This document shows, in pieces, positions 1 through 10,552 of a stretch of 64,000 nt of DNA. The notes beneath the pieces are model-generated. The model saw only the letters and a program-made list of their open reading frames with translations. It searched no databases and was not told the origin of the DNA. Position numbers and translations under genes: made by a program. Numbering within the stretch: the stretch's first letter is position 1; each line of letters begins with the position of its first letter. This DNA comes from Nectonema munidae. Its lineage: Eukaryota > Nematomorpha > Nectonematoida > Nectonematidae. The stretch lies in contig JAUIRK010000896.1 in assembly GCA_030549495.1 (NCBI GenBank), positions 1,223,501 to 1,287,500 of the forward strand. Reading direction: 5' to 3'.

Positions 1-266
1 TAATCAAAAAGCTTGAAATATACATAAATTTATAAACTGAAATAACAAAAAAAAATTATAAAAAAAGTAAAAAAGTTTTTAGAGAGACTGGACATGATAA
101 AAAAAGAGATGATATTCGTTACGAGACATTTGAGACTTTAAAAAACTATTCTAATTAATGGGGTTATTTAATGTTTTCTTAGCGGCCACATGAAGTTACG
201 ATGAAATTACGATTTCATTTATACAAAAAATCTAAACAATTTTCACATGAAATATGATCTATATAA

Positions 267-294
267 CACTGGTCAACAAGAATTTTGCTGATTT
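267..294 (+). repeat. Left terminal inverted repeat of the 267-2536 element
   Basis: CACTGGTCAACAAG then AATTTTGCTGATTT; pairs imperfectly with 2500-2536. Confidence 0.6.
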
Positions 295-574
295 AGTAAT
301 TTTAGTTGATTTAGGGTAATTTGGGTCTGCTGAATTCAAATATCAAATTATTTTTGCCTAATCAGGTCAACTTTTTGAGATACGCTTTAATTTATTTTAA
401 GTCTAGCCTCAAATATTTTTACGTAAATCAGTATATTCATTAGTCTGATTTACTTTAAGTTTTATGGATGGTTATGAGTAATATTCAAGAAAAGTCTCAT
501 ATTTATATAAAAACAATGTTCGAATACATTGAAGCTTTTGTTGTTTACCTCTGAAGCTTCAAGAAAGGAAGATG

Positions 575-595
575 TATATATATATATATATATAT
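575..595. repeat. (TA)n microsatellite
   Basis: Perfect TA dinucleotide run of about ten units inside the element's left flank. Confidence 0.9.
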
Positions 596-637
596 GTAAT
601 AAAGAAACGTTAAAATTTTGTATGAATAAATCTTTAT

Positions 638-2303
638 TTAAATGAATTTCCTTTTATAAGATTTTCTAGAAAATTTAGCATTTATATCGTCTCTTTGAAT
701 ACTCCAACAATAATCAGCCATCATATTTTCATTCCATTGACCTTGATACCTTTCCTCCATGACTTTCAAACTTTCGTGGAAGCGCTCACCGTGCTCGTCA
801 CTTACAGCTCCGAGATTTTCAGGAAATTTCTCAAGGTGGCTATTAAGAAAATGTAGCTTCACACTCATATTACAGCCAAGATCACGATAGCTTTTTATTA
901 AAGTTTCAACTAAATTTACATAATTTTCATCTTTTCTATTTCCCAAAAAACCATCAACAATAGCTACAAATGCCTTCCATGCTTTTTTTCATTCACATTC
1001 ATTGTGTCTATAAACCCATTGCTTTTCAAAAGTTTTCTTATGTGCGTTCCATCAAAAACACCAGCTTTTACTTTTTCATAACTTAAATGGGGTAATGCCT
1101 TCAATATAAATTGAAAGCAACCCTCTTTTTTATCTAAAGCTTTTACAAATTGTTTTATAAGCCCAAATTTTATATGAAGAGGAGGGAAAATAATTTTCTC
1201 TTTTTTAACAAGCGGTTTATTTATTATATTTTCTTTTCCAATTGTAACCTCTTCTCTTCCAGACCAATGTTTTTGAGTATAATGTTTTTCTTTGGCACGG
1301 CTATTCCATAAGCATAAAAAGCACGGGTACTTTGTATAACCGCTTTGTTGGCCTAATAAAAATTTACCATTTTGAGGTCTACACATATTGACCATTGTTG
1401 TTCTTTATATTTCAACAGTTCTAAAATTTTTTTAATATTACCATAACTCTCTTCCATACTGGCTGAATAACCAATAGGTATTCCACTGAAAATATTTTTG
1501 TTATGAAGCAATACATATTTTAAACTTTTCCTGGAGCTATCAATAAAAAGTCTCCATTCATTTATGTCATAGCACTTCACACCCATACATTTCAATAAAC
1601 CAGGAATATCAGAGCAAAATATGAATTCCTTGTCAATTTTAAAAAAAATTGAGTAAGTTTTTTTCTCTATTACGGTAAAATGTTATTTTAACATCTTTTT
1701 GTAAGGCATTTTTCTGTTTTAGACGTGAGGCTAGAACTTCAGAGAGTTCTTTCGAAAGACCTAGATCTCTAATAAGATCATTCAATACTGATTGATTGAA
1801 TAGTTTATTTTGATCGGAAAAATAAACTTGCAATTCTTCATCGTTATCACTTGCACCAGAATCATCAATTTCATTATCTGATGATGGTAAGCCTCCGAAA
1901 GTAGGAACAGGAACTTCATCTGAATGTTTGATAGGACGAATTGCTGAAGGTAAGTTTGGATAAATAATGCCTTTTTTGTTTTTCTTATTGAAACCCAAAG
2001 TTTTTGTGAGACAAAAGTAACAATCTTGAATATGGTCCTTTTGTTCACGCCAAACCATTGGGATTCCAAAAGACAACCTTTCCTTCTGCCTTTTGTCCAT
2101 TGACGGAGATTTTCCACACAAGGTTTGCAAACAGTATGCGGAGCCCACGAAAACTCTTGATCTCCTAATTTGATTTTAATGTAGGCAAAATAAGCTTTTT
2201 TAATAAATTCATTAATTGCCATTCTTTGAGATGGGATTGTAAAACTTCCACATATATAACAAAATGAGTCAGGGGAATTCAAACACTTTCTTCTCAAGGC
2301 CAT
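638..2303 (-). pseudogene. Broken transposase-like gene of a multicopy invertebrate family
   Basis: The start codon at 2303 opens MALRRKCLNSPDSFCYIC, followed about 37 residues later by VCKPC; these two CxxC pairs look like an N-terminal zinc-binding module. Further conserved-looking blocks are GIPMVWREQKDHIQDCYFC, NLPSAIRPIKHSDEVPVP, WRLFIDSSRKSLKYVLLH, WSICVDLKMVNF, GQQSGYTKYPCFLCLW, FPPLHIKFGLIKQFVKALD and, at the C-terminus, EHGERFH and MMADYCWSIQRD. I recognise this from memory as an uncharacterised protein family repeated many times in arthropod genomes. The D in ICVDLK and the CFLC pair would suit a DDE-type nuclease fold, but that is inference. The frame changes at least four times over about 550 codons (pieces near 2303-2060, 2148-1639, 1595-1353, 1395-964, 946-638), so this copy is dead. 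Confidence 0.7.
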
Positions 2304-2499
2304 ATTATAATAAAACACTAAAAATTAATCTTAAAAAATAGGTAAAAAATGTATATATTTATAATTATTTTTATTTTAGTTGACAAAATATACCAAACTG
2401 AATTTGGCTTTTAGAGAAAAAACTTGACGAGATATGAAAAAATGAATTCGATTTTTATATTCAGCATGTAAAAATTGTATAAAATCAAGTCTCAAAACA

Positions 2500-2536
2500 A
2501 AATCAGCAAAAAAAAATTTCAAAATGTTGTCCTGTG
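2500..2536 (-). repeat. Right terminal inverted repeat of the 267-2536 element
   Basis: On the minus strand it starts CACAGGACAACA and ends TTTTGCTGATTT, matching the left end with a short T-rich insertion. Confidence 0.6.
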
Positions 2537-2587
2537 AATAATTTGATTCAACTACAATAATTATTTTTAAAATTTTTTTATTTTAGT

Positions 2588-2712
2588 TGTCGGTATCGCA
2601 TCCATAGGGAAGAATAATATTCCATAGCCTGAGAGATGGTAAGGTTAGTCACAATCCGGAATCGAACCCAGACCATCTGAATCAAGACTCTACGCTCCCA
2701 CCACTGGGCTGA
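2588..2712 (-). repeat. tRNA-derived SINE (family 1)
   Basis: On the minus strand there is an A-box-like TGGTGGGAGCG (2703-2693) followed by a B-box GGTTCGATTCC (2668-2658), the internal pol III promoter layout of tRNA-derived SINEs. A non-tRNA body follows to about 2588. It is not a functional tRNA gene: no closed acceptor stem is seen. Confidence 0.65.
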
Positions 2713-2989
2713 AGTATATTTTATTATAACATTTGTACAAATGCAAAAAATGGAAATTAAAAGGCCTTATAACTAGGGATCGGACAAAAATGGACTTTTG
2801 ACTTAAAAAATTGAATATAAAATGTATTCTATAATCCTTTTCTATATTCATGAGTCAATTTCTGAAATTGTTTCAACTGAAGATCTTCCATCTCGACGGA
2901 TTCACTTCCCTTTGGATTCCTTCAAAAGAACACGAATTATTTATGATGCACTCCAAATTTTTTTTGTTTTTTTTGCAACACTCGATTTG

Positions 2990-3036
2990 TTTTTTGTCAA
3001 TAAACTTTACTTTACTTACTTACTTTACTTTAATTA
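2990..3036 (+). repeat. (ACTT)-type tail repeat, possible LINE 3' end
   Basis: CAATAAACTTTACTTTACTT followed by more ACTT units. A related TAAAGTAAAGTTTATTGGCG occurs on the opposite strand near 56367. Such tails are common at LINE 3' ends, but no coding sequence of a LINE is recognisable here. Confidence 0.3.
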
Positions 3037-3217
3037 ATTTTAATATATACTATTATTGAGAGAGAGCAAGGTACAAGTATATATTTTTATATACAAAATT
3101 TTATATTACAAGTAAACATAAAAGTTTAATCTTTCTATTTCTAACTTTTGAAAAGAGCATAAACTAAATGTGCTGTTTTAAAATATTTAAAAAAAAGAAG
3201 GAATACACGTTTTAGTC

Positions 3218-3245
3218 CAGGAGTTCCCTAACTTATTCCTATTAT
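3218..3245 (-). repeat. hAT-like terminus
   Basis: CAGGAGTTCCCTAACTTATT fits the CAGnGnTTCCC pattern of hAT termini and lies about 120 bp beyond the stop of the hAT relic at 3363. Confidence 0.45.
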
Positions 3246-3362
3246 TTCCCATCCACATGACATAATCATTTAAATTTCCCCTTGTGGATAAAAATATTCA
3301 AAAAATTTTTTTCATAAATACAGTCAGATAAAAAATATAAAAGAAAAAAAGATGAGTATTAA

Positions 3363-4030
3363 TCATTCAGAAAAATAATGTTGTTTTTTCTTCACTAGTG
3401 TATTAATATGAGGAGAAGTTTTAGCTAGAGCACAACGAATGTTACATTCTATCTCAGGACGGTTTGGTGATTTAGGCTTTATTGCAAGTAAAGTTGAAAA
3501 ACTAGACTCACAAAGTTCGGTTTTAGAAAATAAAATGTTAATTTCCAATGCGTTAATATTCAGTTGTGGGTGTATGCTACGCATTTTTACCTAAAATTCT
3601 TGAATATTTTATGCACCAAACTCATCTTTAGCAGAAGAGTTATATTTTAGTTCTAGGAACTCATTTTGCATGTTTTCAGGAACATCATCTATTTGACATA
3701 TAAATGGGATTCTATTCAATCAATCATATTTCTCCAGTATTGATATCAGGAACTTATCGTTTAAATTCGTTTTCCAAATGATTAAGATGAGTTATAATTT
3801 CTTCCTTTAAGAATCTTCAATGATTTCACAACAAGAATGTTGTTTAAACGTCCAATGTATGTGTTTCCCCCTATTTAATGTTTAGCCAAAGTTAAAGTTT
3901 TGCCATAAAAGCATTAATAACATCAGTGTCTACAATCACATTTGAGTATATAATTATTTTCCCATTTTTGATTTGATGAACCATTTGAGCTCTCAAATTT
4001 GTCTCAAAATTCACGAATTTGATTAGTCCT
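3363..4030 (-). pseudogene. hAT-family transposase relic (C-terminal half)
   Basis: The open stretch 3363-3584 contains CESSFSTLLAIKPKSPNR and ECNIRCALAKTSPHI, which match the hAT dimerisation region as found in ZBED/GTF2IRD2-like proteins (family pattern: LCExxFS followed by KxKxRxRLxxE). Going upstream, broken frames give NEFLELKYNSSAKDEFGA, EEIITHLNHLENEFKR and VINAFMAKL, in the order expected for that protein. At least three frame changes or stops separate these blocks. The N-terminal BED finger and most catalytic residues are not seen. A hAT-like terminus at 3218 probably marks the 3' end. The region 4036-4221 is open but I see no match in it. Confidence 0.6.
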
Positions 4031-4247
4031 TCATTTCAAAATGTTGATAATTTTAAATTTTGGAATGGTAATGAACTTGATTTTGATTTGGTGATGTTTT
4101 CTTTGTAAGATATATTGTTGGTTGTAAATTCTTTTGAATCCACCAAAAGCACTGACATATATGGAGTTTCTATAAAATTAGTTATAGATATTTTGTCAAA
4201 ATTCTTTCTAATAGGCTTCAATTCATGCTTAGCAAAGTTTCTAACTT

Positions 4248-4343
4248 AGTAAAGTGCATCCAATTTTCAAAAAAGGAGATAAATATAATGTTGACAATTA
4301 TAGGCCTGTGTCTATAATTCCAAATGTCTCAAAGATGATTCCC
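4248..4343 (+). pseudogene. LINE reverse transcriptase scrap
   Basis: An open run reads KVHPIFKKGDKYNVDNYRPV then SIIPNVSKMIP. This is the conserved RT block 'PIxKKGDxxxxxNYRPVSIxxxxSK' of non-LTR retrotransposons. Only about 32 codons are recognisable, with no palm-domain YADD nearby, so it is a truncated remnant. Confidence 0.65.
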
Positions 4344-4671
4344 TATATTTTCCACCCCTGAAATTTGCACCCTTTCAATTATGTGAATCTCTCATTGAAG
4401 AAGAAATTTTAGCCCAAACTAAGATCACTCATTTATAAGACGAGGTGATTATTTAAAAAAGAAGAAAAAATACGAAATCATTATTATAAAAAGATTAGTG
4501 ACTATGCAATAAGTATTACAAGTACAGTAATTAATTGAATGATAACTGAAGCAGTAATTATCACAATACAAGTACAGTAGTTGAATGAGAATCGAGGCAA
4601 TAATTATCACAATCTCCCCATCTAACGAAAAGAGTTGTAGTGTAATCGGGAGGGCGGGAGGGTACCCCACG

Positions 4672-4985
4672 TGTTTATGGGTGCCTGTGCCTGTGTGTCT
4701 ATGTCTGAGGGCGTGTGTGCACACTTATCAGTGTGTCTAGAAGTGTTGGCGCGTCTATGTGTGTAGAAGTTTTTGTGTGTGTGTGTAGAAGTGTTAGTGC
4801 GTGTATGTGTATGTGAAAGTGTTGGTATCTGTGTGTGTGTAATTGCGCATGTGTATGTGTTTGTGTGTGCTCGTATTTGTGTTTCTGTGCGTGTCTCTGG
4901 TATGCGTCTGTAGGTGTACGTGTGTGTGTGTGTGGGAGTTTTGGTAGTTTGTGTCTATCTGCTTGCGTGTGTGTGTCTGTTTTTT
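4672..4985. repeat. (TG)n-rich low-complexity tract
   Basis: Roughly 300 bp dominated by TG dinucleotides interrupted by other bases. It generates His/Thr-rich minus-strand and Val/Cys-rich plus-strand open frames that are artefacts of composition. Confidence 0.9.
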
Positions 4986-5215
4986 CCGTCATCCTCTAAC
5001 AGTTTTCCTGAGTGTTTCTTTTTTCAGTATATGGGAGTTTTCAACTTTGTTTGTGATTATATGGATGTTAGTGTTGTAATGGGTTGTCTCAGATGTTCAT
5101 ACGTATGCCCATTTGAGGGTTTTTATAAGCTTTTTTTGTAATTTGGGGGTTCGTGTTCGTGTGTTTATGACTACTAATTTGTATAAAAATTGTCAAGCTG
5201 TTATTTGTTTTAGGT

Positions 5216-6425
5216 TATCTTCTCCGAAATTTGCTTATTTGCGCAAATATTATGAAAAATTCACTGTTGATTCACTACTCGCTTACTTTGGATGCCTCCT
5301 GTTTTTAGGACAGTCGAATGATCAGAAAACAAAAGTTCAAGATCTTTTCTCAGATTCCGTGGGTGTTCCTTTTCTGAAAGCTGCTATTGACTATTTTTTT
5401 GAAAAATGTCATAAGTTTTGGACACCTACAGAGTCAGTGACAATTGATGAGCAACTGGTTTCTTTCAGAGGTAGATGTCCAGTGAAAGTTTATGACCAAA
5501 AAAGCCTGGACATTACGGTATTAAGTTCTATCATCTCAATGATTCTAGAACTTATTACTGTTTGAAACCAGGTATTGGAGAAAATTATTTCTCTGGTAAT
5601 TCGATCGTAAAGAGATTGACAACGCTCTCTGAGATACCAAGTGGTTGCGGTGTCTTCACAGATCGATTTTTCACATATCATAATCTTGCTGAATGGATGA
5701 CGGAGAATAATTTGACTATATGTGGAACAGTCAAATCAAACAGAAGGTTTGTTCCTGGAATATTACGCCCTCAGTATCTGGAGACACTAAAGCTCCAACA
5801 ATGTGAGAGCAAGTTAATTTATTCAAAGTATGCCTCTCTCGCAGCCTACATTCCCCGAAGACGCTAGAAAAAATTTCAAAGTTGTATATGTATCGTCTTC
5901 ACAACACTGTACAAGCTTGGAGTTAATTGGAGACAAAGCTAAATCAGAGTCGCTTCTGTCTTACAACAGGTCAAAAAGTGGAGTGGATGTGGCGAATCGC
6001 ATGATTAGATCATATCTATCCTACAAACCTTCAAGAAAGTGCCCACCGCTGTGTTTTCAAACTATTTAAACATAGCAGCTTTGAACTCCATGGTAATTCT
6101 TAACTGTCCTGAGAGCATTTTTTCTGCAACTAAAAAAAGTGGAAGGAAGTTGTTTTTAAAATCTTTGGCAATGGAGCTTTATTATAACTCAATGAAAATA
6201 CGCTCCACTATTCAAGGGCTGAACTCAAAAACGAAGTCTCTCCTGAATTTTTATGTCTTTGTAGAAAGTAAAGACTCCTATTGTCCACCTTCAAGTATAG
6301 TAAAAGAGTTTTTTGCAATTTTTGTCCTACCTCCAAAAAAGCTAGAACCACAAGGCAGTGTCAGAAATGCGAAAAAGGTGTTTCCAAAGCATAATTTTTT
6401 TTCAAGTTGCCATAATTGTAAATAA
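5216..6425 (+). pseudogene. piggyBac-type transposase, broken
   Basis: The first piece contains YLRKYYEKFTVDSLLAYFG and SVTIDEQLVSFRGRCP, where the D of TIDEQ is the first catalytic Asp of the piggyBac DDD nuclease. The next frame gives GCGVFTDRFFTYHNL (second Asp) and the next SKSGVDVANRMIRSYLS (third Asp). All three catalytic Asp residues are therefore still present. The coding region is split over four frames (to 5565, 5562-5867, 5830-6069, 6039-6425), which implies three frameshifts, and the usual N-terminal region before 5180 is not recognisable. The C-terminal Cys-rich domain is short: only SSCHNCK near the stop. No TTAA-flanked ends were located. Confidence 0.8.
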
Positions 6426-6429
6426 AAAA

Positions 6430-9300
6430 TTATACTGTCTCATAAAGTTTTAAACTTATGGTCATTTTGTTCATTTAGCTTGAAAAAAAATTTTTTTTTA
6501 ACTTTTTGTATGATACTCTCGTAAACAAAATTAAATTGAACAAAAATTAATTTTAAAACATACGAAATGTTGTAATTGAAAATTACAAAAAACTTAGAGG
6601 ACTGAAACTTTTCTGATTTTATTGAAATTTAACTTTTAAATTCAAGGTGGAGTAAAACTCCATAAGGGCGTCATGCGAAGGTTACACACTGCAATAACAG
6701 TTCAATTCTTTCAAGATTTATTGAGAATTTTTTTAAAATATGTAATATGTATAGTGAACTTAAATAATATTCCTTTTGAACCCGAAAATACAAGCATTTT
6801 TAAATGTTTGCGAAGAAAGTTGGACCTTAATTAGTTCGTCTATTATTTAATTTGTTGTATTTTCATAAATATTGGATTGCCTTTATCCATGTAAAATTCA
6901 TATTTTATTCATTTGAAAAAATGAATGTTGGAAGTCAGTAATCATTATCTCATAAATTACAAGTTTTTGTTATATATTTTTTTTTAGTAATTACATATTT
7001 TAAAGACAGGAAAATTTTTATAGAGTGATATAACCTTAAAAATTTGCATTTTATTAACTTTACTTAGGTTTTGATTTGGTTCAAAAAATCTATGCACGTC
7101 TTGGAATATTCTATTTGGTATATAATAATATTAATCGATAATAAAAGAAAATTTTATTTTATTCAGGCAATTTTTGTTGCTGTAAGTGAGAAAATTGAAA
7201 GTAGTGTTTCAGTTAAATATTTCAAATTTTAAGGAATAAGGTGAAAATCAATATTTCAATTTAGTTCGCTCAGCTATCAGCATCTCTTCCTCTTCAAAAA
7301 TCATAAATAGTTTTATTCTTTTTATAGAAATGAACTTTTTCTAAATTGTTGTCCTTGACGCTACAACAGAAAACTTATTTTTTAATTGGATCATCATGAC
7401 TAAATTGAATCCTAACTATGTTCTATCATTTCTTCTTTCAAATTCTGCTACACAATGTTACCTAATCCATTTTTGCGTTTTTTTTATTTAGCTTAGTTAT
7501 ATTAAAATTAACAATTAACTGCTTCACTATTTTCTTTATCACCGCTTTTCAATAACGAAGTAGCGTATTTCCATTTTCACTCACATATATAAGGCCAAAT
7601 TTTGTGGTTCCTGCATCTGTGGAACTCATTAGCTTTTGGCTTCCTATTATTTTGCAATCCTTATTTTCAAAAATCTTTCTGCTACTGTGAACCAAAAGAC
7701 TGATACTTTGAAATGAGACTTTGAGTTTTTGAGGTTATCGAAGTTGTTCTACTTGCATTCCAACATTTTTTGCTTCAACAACGCAACTCTTAACACATGT
7801 AAGCATTTCATAAAAACATATCCCAAACGTCTTGACTCCAGAGTCTTTGATTTCTCAATAAAATAATAAATTTTTCTCGAGATAATAGAATAGAAGCTAT
7901 AAAGACGAATATGGATACATAAAAATAAATAATCTATTAAAAAATAAAAACTAAATTTTTCTATAATCTAAGGCTTTAATTACTATTTTTTAGAGTTTCT
8001 TTTTTTGAGATAAAAAGTTATATACAATTGAAATTTTTATCTCAAATTCATAACATGCTAATTGTATGGATAGCAAAGCATTTTGCAATAGTTGAAAGGT
8101 ATTCTCATAGTTTAGAAATTTCAATCACATTAAAAATTTTCAGATTTTTATATTTTCGATTAAATAAAATAGAAAAATAAAGGGAATGATTTTTTTGAGT
8201 CTCGTATATATTTTCTCCAGAATCAAGGAACAGGATAACTTTAAAGTCCCGATAAATAAAACTCGAGAAATCTCGAGACAGAAACTCTAGTCGCGTCGTG
8301 AATATTTGTGATGCTGAGTGTCTTGGGCTTCTTGTTGGTTATTTGACATTGTCTATCATATGTCATAATCCTATTGGATAGTAAATATTCAATCAAAAAC
8401 TTGCATACTATTTTTATGACAAAGTACACTATAATTCATGTATAGACTGTAATTTTAAATTGCAGAATAATTTTTACTTTCTTTTCCTATTATATCTTTT
8501 TCTATAATAAATTATTTTCTTACAATTACTCTTTTTAGATACCATATTTTTCTTAAACAAGTTATTTGAAGTAGTAAACAGCCTTTATTCAAAAATTTTA
8601 AAGATAAATTTTCGACCACTATATGGTCATCAATAGATCTTAACTATTAACTAGTGGTGGAGGGTGATGAGTTGCTTTGATTGGACCATTTTTTTAATTA
8701 TAATTTTCAAGTCTTTTAAATGACTCAGTCTAGTGCCACTTTATCTATTTATTTTTTTAGCTTTGATTGTCTAAGTTTTTCACTTTTATAAAATCGTTGA
8801 AAATTTTAAAATATTTGTTATTCAGGCGCTACTTCTGACTCTTTCACAGTCATTTATTCCACTGTTTTTTATATGATCTTTTATTTCGATGTGTGTAAGT
8901 TTGATGTTAATATTTTGTTCAGTAAATTCTTCTTACTGTTATTCCATACGTGATTTGATGGCGTCAAGCGATCAGCTATGTAAAACGTAAATCCTTCACT
9001 AAAGTAAAATTATTCTTTTGAATACACTGATGAATAAAAGAAGGTATATTTTAGCTAATCTTTAAATCTATATATTTAGATTATAAATTATTAGATATTT
9101 ATATTATATATTTAGATTATATTATTTTAGATTATAAATTGATTGATGCACGAAATACATTTGTTGATGCACAAAGTTTTGCCATTTTATTGTATAAAAA
9201 TAATTATTTGCTGATTATCGCAAAATTTAAAAAATGTCAGCAATTTGAGTGAGTATAAAATAACATGGTAAAATAAAATTAACATATGGGATAATGTTAT
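6430..9300. other. No recognisable gene
   Basis: Very AT-rich sequence with only short chance frames, including one of 62 codons at 8241-8429. I see no protein match, RNA gene or repeat structure in it. Confidence 0.6.
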
Positions 9301-9302
9301 TT

Positions 9303-10250
9303 TTACTTAGCATAACACAATTTCAACAACACATGAAATATCTTTGAACACAAGAAACGCACCTTTTTGATCACGTATGAGTTGACTTTTTTATCAAAAA
9401 AATATAATAAGGGTGACATGGTAATATAAATGTATTCAACAGTGCATGACAAATTGAAGGCACATATCGAGTTTTTATCCTTTGGTATTGTTTGAGTTAT
9501 GATCAGGAAGAATAACAGGATATTCAATGTGGTAATGGGAATTCTCAACCCTTTATCAAGCATGAAGAATTTGTCGCCTCTTTTAAGGCAAATCTTCTTA
9601 AACCTGGAATAAGAAGGATTCACCTGGCTTGACATAGAAGGCAACACATTCGTGAGTTTTCGTTTGAAGAATGTCAAGTAAAGCCTGGTTAGCGGATATA
9701 CTCTTAGCCATCTTATGAGAAGTATAAAGAAGCTTAAGATGGGAAAATAGTATTTATTTTCTTCAAAAGTCTCCAAGTTGTACTTCCAGAAGTTTGGAGA
9801 TTTGTTTTCTTCGATGATTCTCAATTTTGTGTAAAAGAGTGAAAGGAGTAAATTTGTACAAATGAAGAGGATTGCAAGTAAGTAAAAAAACTTTTTTTTC
9901 CATTCTTCGATCCTTTTTTGTTTTGTCAAGATGTAAAATAAGTCAAGACATAGCATGAAGTCAAGTATATCTGCTATGGATATTAAAATTGCAGAAGTGT
10001 AAAATGTGTTTACTTGGATGATGCCTATAAAAATTCTGCCAAAAGGCTTGTTAATAAATACTTCTAAGGTTGTGAAAAATTTGACAAAAAAAATTAAAAA
10101 TACAGTGATATTCTTCAGGAAGAGAATATTTGAATCAAGTTTACTTCCTTTCAAACACTTTAAGACTGCTAGCAAGAAGCACTGCAAAATCATGCCCAGA
10201 AGAGAAAATGCAAGAATTTGTCTAGAAACCAACAAAAAACATTTATTCAT
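9303..10250 (-). CDS. Seven-helix receptor-like membrane protein, single exon
   Basis: An uninterrupted 315-codon frame opens at the ATG at 10250 and stops at 9303-9305; it is the longest intact host-type frame in the window. Hydrophobic segments lie near residues 11-32, 42-66, 74-109, 120-142, 166-186, 236-254 and 268-286, giving seven predicted helices. The last helix ends MSPLLYFFDKKVN, resembling the NPxxY-F-x-(K/R) end of helix 7 in rhodopsin-like GPCRs, with a basic tail after it. Basic residues cluster after helix 3 (TKQKRIEEWKKK) and between helices 5 and 6 (FKRKL, RFKKICLKR), as in intracellular loops. No clear DRY motif is seen. An orphan peptide or chemosensory receptor is possible; other multi-pass proteins cannot be excluded. 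No polyadenylation site was fixed. Confidence 0.6.
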   Translation of the reverse strand: MNKCFLLVSRQILAFSLLGMILQCFLLAVLKCLKGSKLDSNILFLKNITVFLIFFVKFFTTLEVFINKPFGRIFIGIIQVNTFYTSAILISIADILDFMLCLDLFYILTKQKRIEEWKKKFFYLLAILFICTNLLLSLFYTKLRIIEENKSPNFWKYNLETFEENKYYFPILSFFILLIRWLRVYPLTRLYLTFFKRKLTNVLPSMSSQVNPSYSRFKKICLKRGDKFFMLDKGLRIPITTLNILLFFLIITQTIPKDKNSICAFNLSCTVEYIYITMSPLLYFFDKKVNSYVIKKVRFLCSKIFHVLLKLCYAK

Positions 10251-10359
10251 TCTGCTATGCTCTTCATTTTTATGTATCCTAAAAATTTATAAACCACATT
10301 GTATAGAAAAATTTATTAATGACAAATTGTGTATGCAAATGTGGACAAAGAGCTATTCT

Positions 10360-10552
10360 AAAATGTCTTTTTTAGTTCGAAATTGTCTTTTTTCAATCCT
10401 AATTTGTCTTTTTTAATTTCTAAATTGTCTTTTTTAAATTCTAAAGGCTCTTTCTAAAATACAAAAAAAATTGAAAAAAAGATAATTTAAGACTTAAGAA
10501 AGACAAATTAGAATTGAAAAAAGACAATTTTTATTAAAAAAAAGACAATGAA
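10360..10552. repeat. Long imperfect inverted repeat (hairpin)
   Basis: The left arm at 10381-10416 starts AATTGTCTTTTTTCAATCCT. The right arm around 10493-10530 is its reverse complement with a few mismatches. Each arm carries several copies of TTGTCTTTTTT, so the structure may be a MITE or a foldback built from a short repeated motif. It lies about 110 bp upstream of the receptor-like ORF start. Confidence 0.7.

Larger units (their letters stand above)
267..2536 (-). mobile_element. TIR DNA transposon of an unclassified family, broken
   Basis: The two ends are imperfect inverted repeats. The left end reads CACTGGTCAACA from 267 and continues to TTTTGCTGATTT at about 294. The reverse complement of the right end reads CACAGGACAACA from 2536 inward and also reaches TTTTGCTGATTT at about 2500. 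Between them lies one minus-strand gene (638-2303), so the whole looks like a self-contained 2.27-kb element. No clean target duplication is visible; ATAA occurs just outside each end, one base out of register. Element status is inferred from TIRs plus a multicopy gene family. Confidence 0.6.

Noticed and set aside
2588-2712. Functional tRNA gene
   Set aside because: A and B boxes are present but no paired acceptor stem or clean cloverleaf, and similar layouts recur as dispersed repeats, so SINE is better.
2822-3059. Two overlapping ~70-codon plus-strand frames
   Set aside because: No conserved motif; they run into an ACTT-type repeat tail. At most a LINE 3' end.
4449-5141. Open frames of 75-97 codons rich in His/Thr or Val/Cys
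   Set aside because: They are by-products of the (TG)n tract; composition explains them.
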